Source: Euphorbia lathyris (Eukaryota > Streptophyta > Magnoliopsida > Malpighiales > Euphorbiaceae). From it: a stretch of 64,000 nucleotides of DNA. Positions 20,851-32,844 of this stretch are shown piece by piece. The DNA is taken from positions 25,623,001 to 25,687,000 of the forward strand of contig NC_088913.1 in NCBI RefSeq assembly GCF_963576675.1, given 5' to 3'. The notes beneath the pieces were generated by a model, which was given only the letters and a program-made list of their open reading frames with translations, was not told the origin of the DNA and searched no databases. Position 1 is the stretch's first letter, and each line of letters begins with the position of its first letter. The position numbers were made by a program, and so were the translations under genes.

Positions 20851-23000
20851 TTATTGATAATATCTTTTTAATGTTTGGACATTCCAGCTATTGTCATAAA
20901 CTACCCCCTCGAGAGAGGCAATTTTATAAGCTCCATTGTGGAGAACAGTGTCGATCTTGTACGGACCCTCCCATGATTGGCCGAGCTTTCCCTGGGCCAA
21001 AGGAGACTGCGCAGCCGCGGCATCTCGGAGCACCAGGTCCCCGACCTGAAACATGCGTGGGCAAACCCTTCTATCATGATATCGTGCCATATTCTACTTA
21101 TGGGTCGTAATGTGCAACAGGGCGTTAAGGCGCTCTTCTTCAAGTCTGTCACTGGCTTCATGTAGCTCTGCATTATTGTCGCGCTCTTCGTAATCTACCT
21201 GTCGAGGAGATCGGAAAATGACTTCAGATGGTGCCATCGCCTCTGACCCGTAAGCGAGGAAAAAGGGAGTGCGCCCAGTCCCAGTGTGCGGGGTGGTTCG
21301 GTATGACCATAAGATTGCCGCAATGTGATCGGACCACCCCCTGCCCTGATCGGTTAATCGTGCTTTGATCCTTCGAAGGAGCGTGCAGTTGCTTACTTCT
21401 GTTAGGCCGTTGCTCTGAGGGTGAGCGACCGATGTGTATCGGCCTTTGATTCCCCAGTCTGCGCAAAAATCGCGAAACTGGCCACAGTCGAATTGCTTCC
21501 CGTTATCGGTGATGAACGAATGGGGGACCCCAAAACGGTAAATGATAGCTCGCTTGAGAAAGTTGATGACGTTGCTAGCGGTTATCTTGGCTAGTGCTTC
21601 AGCCTCAATCCATTTGGTGAAATGATCGACTGCCACGACCATGAAGCGTTTTTGCGCTGAAGCCATTGGGAAAGGGCCGAGCAGGTCAATGCCCCATACT
21701 GCGAAAGGCCATGGAGTGATGATACCCTTGAATGGGGCCGCTGGGGTGTGATGAATATTGGCGTGTAGTTGACAAGCCTGACAACTGCGGACCAAACGCG
21801 TTGCGTCGGAGTCCATGGTCTGCCAGTAAAACCCCTGGAGCCGGGCCTTCCTCGCAATGGTTCGGGCTCCTTGGTGCGAGCCGCAGACACCTTGGTGAAT
21901 TTCCTTCAGGCAGTGATCTTCTTTCTCAGATATACAACGCAACCAGGGGTGCGTGGCCGATTTGCGGTAGAGCAAGTCATTCTGTAATGCATAACGCCAA
22001 GAACGTCGGACAATCAGTGACACCGCTGCCCGATCTGCTGGAAGAGTCCCGTCCTGAAGGTACTCGATAATCGGGCCTCTCCATCCTCCTTGCGTAACCT
22101 CCTCAGAGTGAATTGATAACAGAGTTTGAGTGTGAAAAGCCGGGGCGCTTGCACTCTCAATAAAGGTGAGCGGGTCACTAGATTGTTCCCCTACTGCGAG
22201 AGCAGCGATAGCGTCAGCCTCCTCGTTTTCTTCTCGCGGGACCAACACCAGGTGCAGGGTTACACCTCTGCTCTTCACATCATTGAGCAGGGATGTGGCG
22301 AGGGTCAAGTATTGACACATTACGGGGTCCTTTGCTTGATAAGCTCCGCTGACATGGCTGACTACTAATTTCGAGTCCGAGCATATTGTCACGCTTCCGG
22401 TGACCATTGCCTTCGATAGTCGGAGGGCAGCGATGAGGGCCTCATATTCGGCTTGATTGTTGGTAGTCGGGAAATTCAGCCGGACGACATATCGCAAACG
22501 GAGGCTACCGGGCCCTTGAATTGCTACCCCGGCACCTACCCTCCCCGGGGCACATGACCCATCAATGCTCATAGTCCAGACTTCGCCCGAAAGAGACGGT
22601 GTCGTCTCAAGCTTGGTGTTTACATGGTCGGAGAATTCGACAATGAAGTCGGATAAGGCCTGAGCCTTGATTGTCGTTCTGGGCTCAAAACGGATGTCGA
22701 ACTGGGAGAGACGAACCGACCAATTTGTGATGCGTCCGAAAACCTCCGGCCTCTGCACGGCCCTTCTCAGCGGATAATTTGTCCTGACAATTACCGTGTG
22801 TGCTTGAAAATATGGTCTCAGGCGCTCTGAGGCTTGAGTGATGGCGAATAAAGCCTTTTCCACCTCGGAGTACCTGATTTCAGCTCCCTTCAGTACCCTG
22901 CTCAGGAAATATATCGGAAACAGTTCCGCCCCTTCCTCCTGAGTTAAGACGACGGCTACCGTTTCATCTGAAATGGTGAAATACAAGTGAATATCCCGCT
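20851..23000 (-). pseudogene. Tat pol: RNase H, second RNase H, integrase
   Basis: The frame begins near the RT/RNase H junction (DIHLYFTISDETVAVVLTQEEG..). It carries the standard RNase H with ALSDFIVEF, then a second archaeal-type RNase H (MSIDGSCAPGRVGAGV.. NNQAEYEALIAAL .. ICSDSKLVVSHV), which identifies the Tat lineage. Integrase follows: an H-x-C zinc finger (EIHQGVCGSH .. RSCQACQLH) and a DDE core (GIDLLGPFP .. FITDNGKQFD .. SNGLTE). The C-terminal module (MARYHDRRVCPRMFQVGDLVLR .. KRYYQ) is separated from the core by one in-frame TAG (21094-21096). A 1-nt frameshift near 23030 separates it from RT. Confidence 0.9.
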
Positions 23001-24154
23001 TAGGTTTTGGCGCCGAGAGTAGGGGGGAGCTGCGAGGAAAGTTTTTATGGCGCTGAATGCGGCCTGGCAGTCAGTCGACCACCTAAAGGGGTGCTCCTTC
23101 TTGATCGCTTTATAGAATGGGAGACATCGCTGAGCCGAGCAGGAGATGAAACGTCCCAAGGCGATGATCCTTCCATTGAGCCTCTGCACGCCCTGCAGGT
23201 CGCGTGGTGGCTCCATTGCTAAAATGGCCTCTATTTTTGCGGGGTTAGGCTCGATGCCTTTTTCCGATACTACACATCCCAAGAACTTTCCGCTGCGAAT
23301 TCCGAAAAAACACTTCTTAGGGTTGAGCTTGAGGTTATAGGCTCTGAAGATCTTGAGTACTTCCGCTAAATCTCGTGAATGGTCAGCTTCCTCGGAGCTT
23401 AGGACCACCATGTCGTCAATATAGACCTGCACGGTCTTCCCGATGAGGTGAGCGAACATCTTATCCACCAACCGCTGGTATGTGGCCCCCGCGTTTTTAA
23501 ACCGAACGGCATGACATTATAGAAATAAGTTCCTTCGTGTGTGATGAAGGAGGTCTTTTCGGCGTCGGCAGGGTCCAAAGGGATCTGCTGGAAACCTGCG
23601 ATGGCATCAAATTGTGACAAGATCTTTCGACCAGCCGTCAGATCAAGGAGTTGATCTATGTTAGGCAGCGGATAAGAATCCTTGGGGCAGGCTTTATTGA
23701 CATTGGTGAAATCTACACACATACGGTACTTTCCGCTGGCTTTCTTTACAAGTACGACATTAGAAAGCCAGTCCGGATAGTTCACCTCCCGGATAAATTT
23801 TACAGCTAGGAGCTTGTCGATCTCTTGCTTTACTGCCGCCTGTTTATCTTTTGCTTGCACTCTCATCTTCTGCTTGACGGGTTCGACGGATGGGTCGATA
23901 TTTAGCTTGTGCATTGCGCTTTCAGGTGCGACCCCCGTGATGTCTTCGGTGCGCCATACGAACACATCTGAATGCTCTTTCAAAACGGCCTTGATCTCCT
24001 CAGCTACCGGGGAAGTGAGCTTCGTTCCCATTTTTACCGTCATGCCGTCTCCGAGGATACAATCCGCGACAGGCTCAATAGGTACGGGATTGTATCCCTT
24101 TACGTCCATCAGCCCGTCCTCTAGGTAGAGCGTTGCTCGAGGTTGAGTCGCCTC
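23000..24154 (-). pseudogene. Tat pol: reverse transcriptase
   Basis: In gag-protease frame after the TAG at 24155-24157: EIDKLLAVKFIREVNYPDWLSNVVLVKK, then DFTNVNKACPKDSYPLP and FDAIAGFQQIPL, ending at MPFGLK. A 1-nt loss in an A-run near 23500 shifts the frame. The other frame continues through YIDDMVV (the catalytic YxDD box), KKCFFGIRSGKFLG and the connection domain, until a second 1-nt shift near 23030. Two frameshifts make it non-functional. Confidence 0.9.
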
Positions 24155-26182
24155 CTACTGCAGCTTTTTGGCCAACAATCGGTCCCCCTGGATAATGATC
24201 TTTCCACGAGGAGAGGGAAATGTCAGGCACAACTCGGAGATATCCACCGTGGCCCTCAGCGCGGCTAGGAGTGGCCTACCGATAATGGCATTGTAAGCCA
24301 GGGGGATGTCGACCACCACCCATTCCACGGCCTGCTCAGTCCCCTCAACTTCTTCGGCCAAACTAGTCGGCAGTGGGATGACTCCTTTTACTGGCACCTC
24401 GATTTCTGATAGCCCGACCAGAGGGAAAGTCCCTGCCAGGAGGGCAGCACGAGTATTTTTCATAGCACGGAGGGCCGACCACGTGAGCAGATTCACCGAA
24501 CTCCCGGTGTCAACCAGTACCCGATGAGTTTTGAAACCTGCTATGCTCACGGTGACCACAAGTGCTTCCGAGTGACTAGTCCGGAGTGGGGGTTGTAGTG
24601 TCAATGTCTGCCCGCTTGCCTTCCTCTTTCGGGAGCCGTCAGGCCGTGCAAGGAAAGCCGGCGCTCCCTCCCTGATCACGTGTATCTCCCGTTGGTATCT
24701 TGGTTTCTTTGATTCCTCTGCCCACCCCGTCTCCCGCTGCTTCGGGCTTTGCTCCCTTTGCCTGCCCAACCTGGGCGGAGCCCCCTGCTCCGTGATTCGC
24801 TCGACTTCCTTCTGTAGTTGAAAACAGTTGTCTGTAGAATGTCCGGAGGACCTGTGATACTTGCAGTACTCCTTCTCTGCTCGGGTCTTGCCCTTCTCAC
24901 CGATCGGGAGCTGCTGCGCATATCGGCGTGGCTGATGTTGAGTGGCGTAATGGACCTCCTTGCCCCTGGACCGATCCCCTCTTCGCTCTGGGTGGGAGCG
25001 CTCGGCCCGGGTGGGATAGGGCATTGGAGCCTCTCTGCGGACCCGGACATCCTCACGCGACTCCGGGACTGCTCTGCTCCTTTCTTGCTTCTGTGCGTCG
25101 CCCTTGGCCTTATCCTTCTCAGTTTCCTCATAACCGTCCGGTCGGTCACAGTCATCGTACCGGACAAAGGTCTGTGCCATAGTCATCAGCTCTTCGAAGG
25201 ACCTGGGCATTTTTCGGAAACACTTCTGCTTGAGAGGCTCGCAGGTGGTCCCTTTTGCTAAGGCATCGTGGGCCACTTCCAGGTTGAGACCCTTGACTTG
25301 CGATGCCATGTGATGGAACCTTGATAGGAAATTGCGCAGAGGCTCAGTCGTTCGCTGCTTAAGGCCGTTGAGGTCCGAACTGATTTTCCTATCCTTCGCC
25401 GCTGCGGCAAACCGAGAGAGAAAAAGGTCTTTCAAGAGATCAAACGAATCAATAGATTCCGGGGCAAGTCCCCGATACCACTCCTGCGCGCTGGAGGAGA
25501 GAGTGGTGGGGAAGACCTTGCACATGATGTCCTCGTCTTTCGAGTACAAATTTATGGTACTCATAAATGACGCCACATGATCATTGGGGTCTTCGGTCCC
25601 GGAGTACTGGGCCAGTCGAGGAGCTTTCCAGTCACGCGGAAATCTCTTTTCGATAATCCTCTGCACCAACGGCGTTTTGCTGGATGTAACGCTGCCTCCC
25701 ATTACACCCCCGAGCGCCCTTTTGTCAAGGAAACGCTGGATCTTCAGCTCCAACAGCTCCTTGCTGCTCGCGGCTGTGGCTCCAGCTCCTCGATCCTCGC
25801 CTTCTCCGGCGACTGCGGTTGTGGCTCCTTTTCCTGCTATGATCACTTCTTCCGGGGTAGCTCCTTCCCTCTGTATTTCCGCTGCTTCTTTGAGGTACTG
25901 CCAAATCTTAGCATTTTCCTCCTGCAGGCTTCTCTGCTGGTCGATGATCTTCATTTGAGCCGCAGTGTGCACGGCCTGCGTCGTCTGAAAACCTTATACT
26001 GCACTGAGGAGTTGAGTGGCGTTAAAGGTCGCCTCCTCCTCCGGGCCTACCTCCTCCAATAACGGCCCAAGATTTCTGGGGGATATTGGAGCGTTCATGC
26101 CCACGCCACCGGCGTGTGTTACGGAACTAGTTGCTCCAGCCTCTCGCAGTGCCGTTGGCGTCGGGTCATTTGGGGTCTCCAT
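24155..26182 (-). pseudogene. Tat gag and aspartic protease
   Basis: Starts METPNDPTPTALREAG just inside the primer-binding region. An early TAA (25994-25996) interrupts it in the same frame, then 605 codons are open. The gag core (WKAPRLAQYSGTEDPNDH .. SSSAQEWYRGL .. LSRFHHMASQVKGL) is the Retrotrans_gag fold. The nucleocapsid knuckle is CKYHRSSGHSTDNC. The protease has VLVDTGSSVNLL and the later AIIGRPLL. The frame ends at a TAG after LLAKKLQ, and pol carries on in the same frame. TAG may be a decayed Gln codon or a natural readthrough site; decay is likelier given the other stops. Confidence 0.88.
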
Positions 26183-26231
26183 CTTGGCTGAAGATCCGGG
26201 GTCACTCGTAGTCCACGCTCACCGCACCAAA

Positions 26232-26494
26232 TAATTAGGTATGTGAACACCGTGATCCGGGTCTTCGGAAAGAGGCTTTAGCTTGCCGACTGATCGTCCC
26301 TGCGCCGGGAATGGTCCCTGCGGATACTCCGACGAGCAAGACAGTCAGAAATCCAAGAAACTATTCAAAGTAAGATGTCAAAATGGTTTTTAGTGATTAC
26401 CTCCCTCTTCCTTCAATGTGAGGTGTGTTTTTATAGAGGTTGCTTGGGCCCAAAGCCCACCTTCCCGAATGGGCCCTCTTCATATCCCGAATCA
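26232..26494 (-). repeat. 5' LTR of the Tat element
   Basis: 263 bp, six substitutions from its partner. On the minus strand the next bases (TTTGGTGCGGTGAGC) form the expected primer-binding region; I did not assign the tRNA. Confidence 0.9.
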
Positions 26495-26554
26495 CTGTAT
26501 ATTATTAAGATAGATCAAGGTTACATTTGTCACGGATACAGAATTCAGTGATAT

Positions 26555-29500
26555 TTACCGGGCCTCCTCAATAAGGATAACCGACTCTATCAAGTTCTTA
26601 CTCCAGCTTGCTAATTCATGTGCAACCCTGTTTCCTTCCCGCCTGATATGTGTGAATTGTATCGCTTGGAAATAAGCATTGACCTCTTTTAAATCGTTAT
26701 AAATCATCGATCCAACTCCCATCGTCAGTGATTTCCCGTTCAATTTTGCTTCAATGTTGGCACTATCAGTCTCCAGGATAACTCGTTGCCATCCGCAATC
26801 ACGTGCCAGTTCCAGTCCCCATAGTGCCGCTTTTAACTCAGTGATTTCAACATTTAGGGAAATTACCGACCGCTGCGCCGCTGAGAGCAGCACCTCCTCA
26901 TTCGTGTCGTGGATCACTACTCCGTCTCCTCCTGGCATTCCGTTTACCCAAGAAGCGTCTGTGTTAATCTTTACAGTCCCACTTCCTAGAGCTTTCCACT
27001 TTGTTTCACTTCGATTTATCTGTTCTGTGTCACCAGGAATCGGGCTTCCATATCTGCTCCTTTGCGCGGTTTGCCATTCCTCCCGGTGTTCCTCAGCTCT
27101 TCTGATAATATCGAACTCTGCTCCATCTCCTCCATTGTGTACCATCTTATTTCGACTAAACCATATCAACCACATTATTATAACAATCATTTCCACTCGC
27201 TCTCTATTCTCAGTTTCACGAATCAGTATAAACCAATCCCTGATATTTTCCCTTGGCTTCCTCCATCGGTAATCTTGTCCAAAAAATTCTTTCCATATGT
27301 ATTTGGTCGGGCATTGATTTAGCGCATGAGCTGCTATTTCTCCTGTTTTTCCACATCTCAGACAGTTTGTTGGAGCATCAACTTCCCTCCCTCTTAGCTG
27401 CTCAAAAGTTGCTAACACATTCTATCATGTTCTCCAAATGAAATGTCGTAGTTTAAGCGTTACATTCATCTTCCAAATCCAATCCCATTCGTTTTGCTGT
27501 ACCATCGACCCTGTCGCACGACACTCAGCCTTCAGTTTTTGCGCTTCGGCAAGGTGGTAAGCTGATTTGACGGTGAAGTTCCCATCTCGCGAGTTCGGCC
27601 AGTACACTTCATCTTGTGGTGCTCGTCGACTTAGGGGGACTTTTTGGATTTCCGCTGCCTCATCAGCACTGAAACATTTTACTAGCATTGTTCTATCCCA
27701 TTGATTTGTCTCAGCATTGATTAGGTGGTTTACCATTTTGAATTGAACCGTCTCTAATTTTGTCAGTGGTTTTCCAGCATTAAGAACATGGACCCAGTTC
27801 GATCCCCATATGTCGATGTTGCTGCCATTTCCCACTTTCCAGCGTAGTCCCTGTTTAATGATTCCTTTGGTTTGTAGCAACCCTCTCCATACATAGCTGC
27901 TGTTCTTACCTAGTTGAGCATCAAGGAAGTCAGTTACAGGGAAATATTTACCTTTAAATAGATGTGAGCACAAGCTATTTGGATGCGTGATGAATTTCTA
28001 GGCTTGCTTGGAGACCATTGCAAGGTTAAGGGATTCAAACGAACTGAAGCCTATTCCACCATCCCTCTTTGGTTTACACAATACATTCCATGATAACCAG
28101 TGAATCACTCTTTTATCAGTAGTACCACACCACCAGAAGCGCCCAATGAGGCTTTGAACATCTCTGCAAAATGAGTGAGGGACAATAAAGCACGAAAGCA
28201 AATACTGCGGAATAGCATGTGCAACCGCTTTAATAAAGATTTCTTTCCCGCCCTGTGACAGTAGAAGTTCGCCCTATCCGTCTATCTTTTTGCTTAGCCT
28301 TTCGAGTAAAAACTGGAAAACTACCTTCTTTGATCTCCCAATGATAGTTGGATTCCAAGATACTTTGGGAAATTGCCCACTTCCTGTATACCAAGTACCT
28401 GGATTAATGCATCTCTTCTCTCTCTGGTAACGCCTGTGCTGAAAGATATGTCTGATTTTTCCAAATTGACCATTTGACCGGATGCCCTCTCATATTTCAT
28501 CAATATATTCCGCACCATATTCCCTTCGTCAATATTCTCTTTTCCAAAAATTATCGAGTCGTCTGCGAACAAGAGGTGGCTGATTTTAGGGCAAAGGCGA
28601 CCTGCTTTGACTCCGTGAAGCCTCCCGTTCTGGACCTCATGGTTGATATGTGCTGAAAAACCCTCTGCGCATAGTACGAATAAATATGGGGATAGTGGGT
28701 CGCCTTGTCGGATCCCCCTACCTGGCTTGACATATCCTCTTGGTTGACCATTTACTAAAAATGTAAGCGTGGAGGTTTTTATACAGCTCATGATCAAAAG
28801 AACAAATTTTGTAGGGTATCCCGTTTTCAGTAGCATTTTTTCCAAGAAGATCCACTCAACTCTGTCGTACGCCTTGCTCATATCCAGTTTGAAAGCGAAC
28901 ACACCTTTTTTCCCCTTCATTCGTTTCTTCATCGTGTGGAAAATTTCAAATGCAATTAGTGTGTTGTTTGTAATTGCCCATCTAGGCACAAAAGCACTCT
29001 GGCTCTCACACACTACTTCATTCAGGGTCAGTTTCTGTTAGTTAATACCTTTACTAAGAGTTTGTACAAGACATTGCATAGGCTGATAAGTCGTAATTCT
29101 TGTACTTTTTTCGGGTTTTGGACTTTAGGTATAAGAGTAACATGTGTATGGTTTAAGTTTGGAGGTATGATACCGGTATTAAAGAAATCCATGGCCATTT
29201 TGATCATATCAGCTCCAATGATATCCCAATATGTTTGGTAAAAGATAGAGGGCATACCATTGGGTCCCGGGGCTTTTTCTGGATGTATTTGGTGCATAGC
29301 CTGCTTAATTTCATCCTCGGTGAAGGCTTGATTGTGTGCTTCTTTACTGTCAGCAGAAATTTCACATTGGACTTTTTCCAAGAATTCATCCACCTCTTGC
29401 ATTGTTCCCGCGGTAAACAAATCCTGAAAGTGTGCCTCAATTAATCTACCAATTCCTTCTTCGTTTTCCACCCATCCCCCCCGATCATCCCGTAGCTGCT

Positions 29501-30620
29501 TGATACTATTTTTCCTCCTTCTGCCAGATGCCTGTGCATGAAAGAATCTGGTGTTTTTATCTCCATTCTGTAACCATGTTACACGCGCCTTTTGTCTCCA
29601 CATTATCTCTTCTCTGGCTTACAATTCCTGTAATTCCAGTTTCAGCAGTGCTTGTTGCTCATCATTTGAGGTCGATGGTGCTTTAGCTTGTATCTGTACT
29701 AGCCTTTCCGTGGTCACGCTGATACGTTTCTGAATATGTCCGAACACATCATGATTCCACGCTCCCAATGCATGTGTGCACCGCTGCACTGCTTTCCATG
29801 CTCTGATCTACACCATCCCGCCCACAAGCCTCATGTATTATTGGTTTACAGGATTCTCTCGAATCCACATTCGTTCAAATCTGAATTGCCACTTTCTCTT
29901 TCCTCTATCCTCAGCGTCAGTTCCCATTTTTAACAGGATCAGGCAATGGTCGGATCCAAACCTGGCAAGGTTGTAGACACGATACTGTGGAAATAAGTTT
30001 TACCATTGATCATCACTAACAAATCTATCTAGTCGTTCTTGGATGTTTGCTTCATTTTGCCTCCCATTTGTCCATGTGAATATTGGTCCCTCATATCCCA
30101 GATCCTTCAAACTACAATCTACCAGACAATCAGAAAATGTTGCACTTCTGTTCCAGTCCCTTTCCCTCCCCCCTATTTTCTCCGACGGGTATAGAATTTC
30201 ATTGAAATCTCCAAAGACCAGAAGAGGGAAACTATGGAGTTCTGAAAAATGTCCGAGTAACTCCCATGTGCGGTGTTTATTCCCCTCCTTGGGCCAGCCA
30301 TAGCAATCGATTCCCCTCCAGCCCATTTCATTGTTTGAGTTCCTGACGAAGAAATAAATACGGTGGTCGCCATAATTTTTGATCTCAATGTTTACCTCCC
30401 TTTTCCATGCCAGCAGTAGCCCTCCCCTTCTCCCATGAGGTTGAACATTGAAGATTTCATAGTTGTTATAGAGTCGCTTGATTCCGGATAGCTCATGATC
30501 ATAGGTCTTCGTTTCCATTAGGAACATAATGTCAGGGCTGATATTCTTCGCCTGCTGCTTTAGAGCTCTGAATGTGCATGGGTTGCCCAGTCCCCGCACA
30601 TTCCAACTTAGGATTTTCAT
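26555..30620 (-). pseudogene. L1 ORF2: endonuclease-RT-RNase H
   Basis: Starts MKILSWNVRGLG (APE-type endonuclease; LLVFGDFNEIL and FTWTNGR follow) and runs into the RT. RT blocks seen: PEKAPGPNGMPSIFYQ, FAFKLDMSKAYDRVEW, GIRQGDPLSPYLFVL and LLFADDSIIFG (FADD catalytic box). The distal part has a zf-RVT (NCLRCGKTGEIAAHALNQCP) and a plant-type RNase H (VKINTDASW .. ELKAALWGLELA .. ILETDSANIEA). At least two frameshifts (about 29020 and 28320-28200) and several in-frame stops (about 30000, two near 27422) break it. Confidence 0.88.
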
Positions 30621-30829
30621 AATTCCAGGTGGTGCCGGCTTACGGCAACCACCCTTTCATCTTCACATTCTTCTGTTAGTTTCTGCTTCTTACCCTTCTC
30701 CACCGGTGTCATCTCAATGTCTTCATCCAGAGGCCTTTTCTGTTTCTGTTAAGCTTTTTCCAGGATTATCTCTTGTTTACTTATTTTTGCTGCACTACTC
30801 TTGGCAAGGTTTTTCATTCGGAATTTTCT

Positions 30830-31884
30830 CTATTTATGTTGCCCTTTGCCGATCATCCCTTTAGTTTTTCCAGTGGTAAACTGGAGGGTTGTTTCTGGCA
30901 GTTTTTCATGATCATTTGCCTTGGTGATAAGCTGTTGAACTGCTTCAGGTTCCCCTAGTTCAGCATTCAGCGGCTCCTGGCTCTCATGTATCTGGCTGAT
31001 CGAGTCTTCAATGTTAGGTGCTTTTTGTTGTGCTGCTGGTTTGGGGAATAGTTGCCTCCTTGTTGCTGAGCTTTGTTCAGAGGTAGAATCGGTTTGGATT
31101 TTGGCTTGGTCGATCCCTTTTCTCTCCTTGAATTCGTAATTGAAGGATTTGAGTTTGTTTGGTGTTGCTCGCATTTTAGGGCCATAAGGCCAATCTTCTC
31201 CTTCACTTTCTTTGAATTCCTGGTCACAATCGTCTTGTACATGGCCAATAATCCCGCATATGTAGCAATAATTTGGGAGCTTTTCGTATTGGCATTGGAT
31301 TATCACGGGTTCTCCTTCACCATTCCTGATTTTAATCATTCGTTTCATAGGTTTTTGAAACATCCACGCTAACCTGGACGCGTACATACTGTGCCCAGTT
31401 GTTTAGGCTCTCCTCGTCAATCATTAATGCCCTCCCTACAGTACTCGCAATCTTCAGAATCGTCTTCGCCCCGCGACAGTTGAAAGGGATACCGTTTAAT
31501 CTGAGCCAGAAATCACAACTATTGAGGTTGACCTATTCTAGCTGTGTTATGCCTTCGAAATTCGCCAGAATTACAAGTTGGCGATCATAGTTCCATGGTG
31601 AATCCGCCAACACTCGTGTTTTGTCCCTTTCTGATTCAAATTCAATCATAAACATACCATTACCCCCATTCATTCACTTTGAATCCCTTATTTGTGCGCC
31701 AGATTGAAGAAAACACATTGGCCATTGATTTTAGGTTTAGGGGCTTTATTGACAATAATCTTCCAATCAGTTTCAGCTTTGCACTAGGGTCTTCAATAAG
31801 CTCTTCGTTGTCTATTATTACCTCTCCTTCCCCTTCCTCATGAAGTCGCAGCCGTTGCCACGCAACTTCCAACTCTTCTCCCAT
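30830..31884 (-). pseudogene. L1 ORF1: DUF4283 and zinc-knuckle protein
   Basis: The likely start is the ATG at 31884 (MGEELEVAWQRLRL), about 185 bp from the L1 5' end. The DUF4283 domain spans a 1-nt insertion in a G-run near 31660 and an in-frame TAG near 31535. A second shift near 31370 leads into MKRMIKIRNGEGEPVII and CYICGIIGHVQDDC, a CCHC knuckle. The protein would bind L1 RNA; it is broken here. Confidence 0.82.
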
Positions 31885-32070
31885 TGAAAAAAAACTCAAA
31901 CCAGCACCAAAAGGCAGGTTAATCGTTAACAGAACATTAACAGAGAAAGGCCAGGCGGCCGGAAATCCCAAGAAGACCTAATGGTGGCTAGGGCTTCCAA
32001 ATGAGAACCTCACAAGGGGGCTTTTTTAACCCTTATTCTTTTAGTTATAGGGGGATACGGCAGAAAACCC
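31885..32070 (-). other. 5' UTR of the L1 element
   Basis: Non-coding between the upstream target duplication (32071-32087) and the ORF1 start, so the insertion is not strongly 5'-truncated. Confidence 0.6.
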
Positions 32071-32199
32071 TTTGATGAATAGATGTTAGAAATACTTTAT
32101 TGAGCGCAAACATTTAATTTGGACATTACATATCTTTTGCACCAACATAAAAAAATAATTAATTTTTTATGTTTTATTTTATATTTTTTTTTGAAAAAA

Positions 32200-32415
32200 C
32201 TACTTTTCCAAAAAGTTTTTAGAAAAAACTACATAAAAGGCAAACAATGGAATGCTCAATTTGATTGGAACATTTTTCCACTCCTCGTCACCAATTATGC
32301 AGGTCCGAATCTTTATTTCATAGTAAACTCCAACAATATAACTTGAACATTCATAATAAACTCCAACAATATAACTCAACAATATAACTTGAACATTCAT
32401 AGTAAACTCCAACAA
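32200..32415 (-). pseudogene. Fragment of an F-box/DUF295 gene
   Basis: The minus strand encodes EIKIRTCIIGDEEWKNVPIK, closely matching EIRTCRVGDKEWKIFEIK in the intact F-box gene 2 kb away. The piece is interrupted by tandem copies of 'aactccaacaatataacttg' (32326-32427) and has no F-box. It is a relic of a neighbouring duplicate. Confidence 0.65.
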
Positions 32416-32427
32416 TATAACTTGAAC
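32326..32427. repeat. Short tandem repeat in F-box relic
   Basis: 'actccaacaatataact' with a 'tgaacattcatagtaa' spacer occurs about three to four times, with one unit shortened. Confidence 0.7.
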
Positions 32428-32844
32428 AAAAGCAGGAGTAGAGCCAATCCAAAACCTAGGGCCGGAGCCTCCTAGCCACCGATTCTATCCTTGAGTATCG
32501 ACAGTTGCGTCCCTTGTAGACCCTCTAATATTAGTTTATATTTAACCTATGTAGCATTATTTTAATAGTTCAAAGTGTTTCATTTGGTTTAAAATGTTTA
32601 TGTAAAATGAGAGATCTTGACTTCAAACCACACCAATATCAGGCTAAAATTATTTTATCCTACCTTAACGGGTTGGACTTTAAAAAATTACTTCAAACCG
32701 CAGGGCTAAAATTAACCCCAAGATATGAATTCCGGACTCTGCCACCAGAACAAAAAGATGCTTGATCCCAATTGCCGGTACATAAACAGAAAATCCTATC
32801 TCTTATTTCAAATTCTCCATGAATTAGTATCATCCACCACAACA

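Larger units (their letters stand above)
15007..26494 (-). mobile_element. Tat-lineage Ty3/gypsy retrotransposon, complete with antisense ORFs
   Basis: An 11,488-bp element bounded by two 263-bp LTRs and the 5-bp duplication ctgta (15002-15006, 26495-26499). Minus-strand order: 5' LTR (right), primer-binding region, gag, aspartic protease, RT, RNase H, a second RNase H domain, integrase, a 119-bp tandem array, two antisense transcription units, polypurine tract, 3' LTR (left). The second RNase H and the antisense ORFs between pol and the 3' LTR are marks of the plant Tat lineage. The polyprotein frame has three stops (TAA, TAG, TAG) and two 1-nt frameshifts, so it is defective. By eye the LTRs differ at 6 of 263 positions, five of them transitions, so insertion was recent. 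Confidence 0.92.
14987..32070 (-). mobile_element. Near-full-length L1 LINE, split near its 3' end by a Tat retrotransposon
   Basis: The flanks carry a 17-bp duplication with one mismatch: tttgatgaataaatgtt at 14970-14986 and tttgatgaatagatgtt at 32071-32087. Without the nested gypsy element and its 5-bp duplication the L1 is about 5.6 kb, normal for a plant L1. The minus strand reads 5' UTR, ORF1 (DUF4283 + CCHC), ORF2 (endonuclease, RT, zf-RVT, RNase H), then a short 3' UTR interrupted at CTGTA. It resumes left of 15007 and ends in an A-run at about 14987-14994. Both ORFs are broken. Confidence 0.88.

Noticed and set aside
24818..25261. Plus-strand ORF of 147 codons with hydrophobic stretches
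   Set aside because: Shadow of the Tat gag; no start context or family resemblance.
26555..31884. Separate small genes for each open frame in the L1
   Set aside because: The frames follow L1 ORF1/ORF2 domain order and lie between a matching target duplication; they are one broken element.
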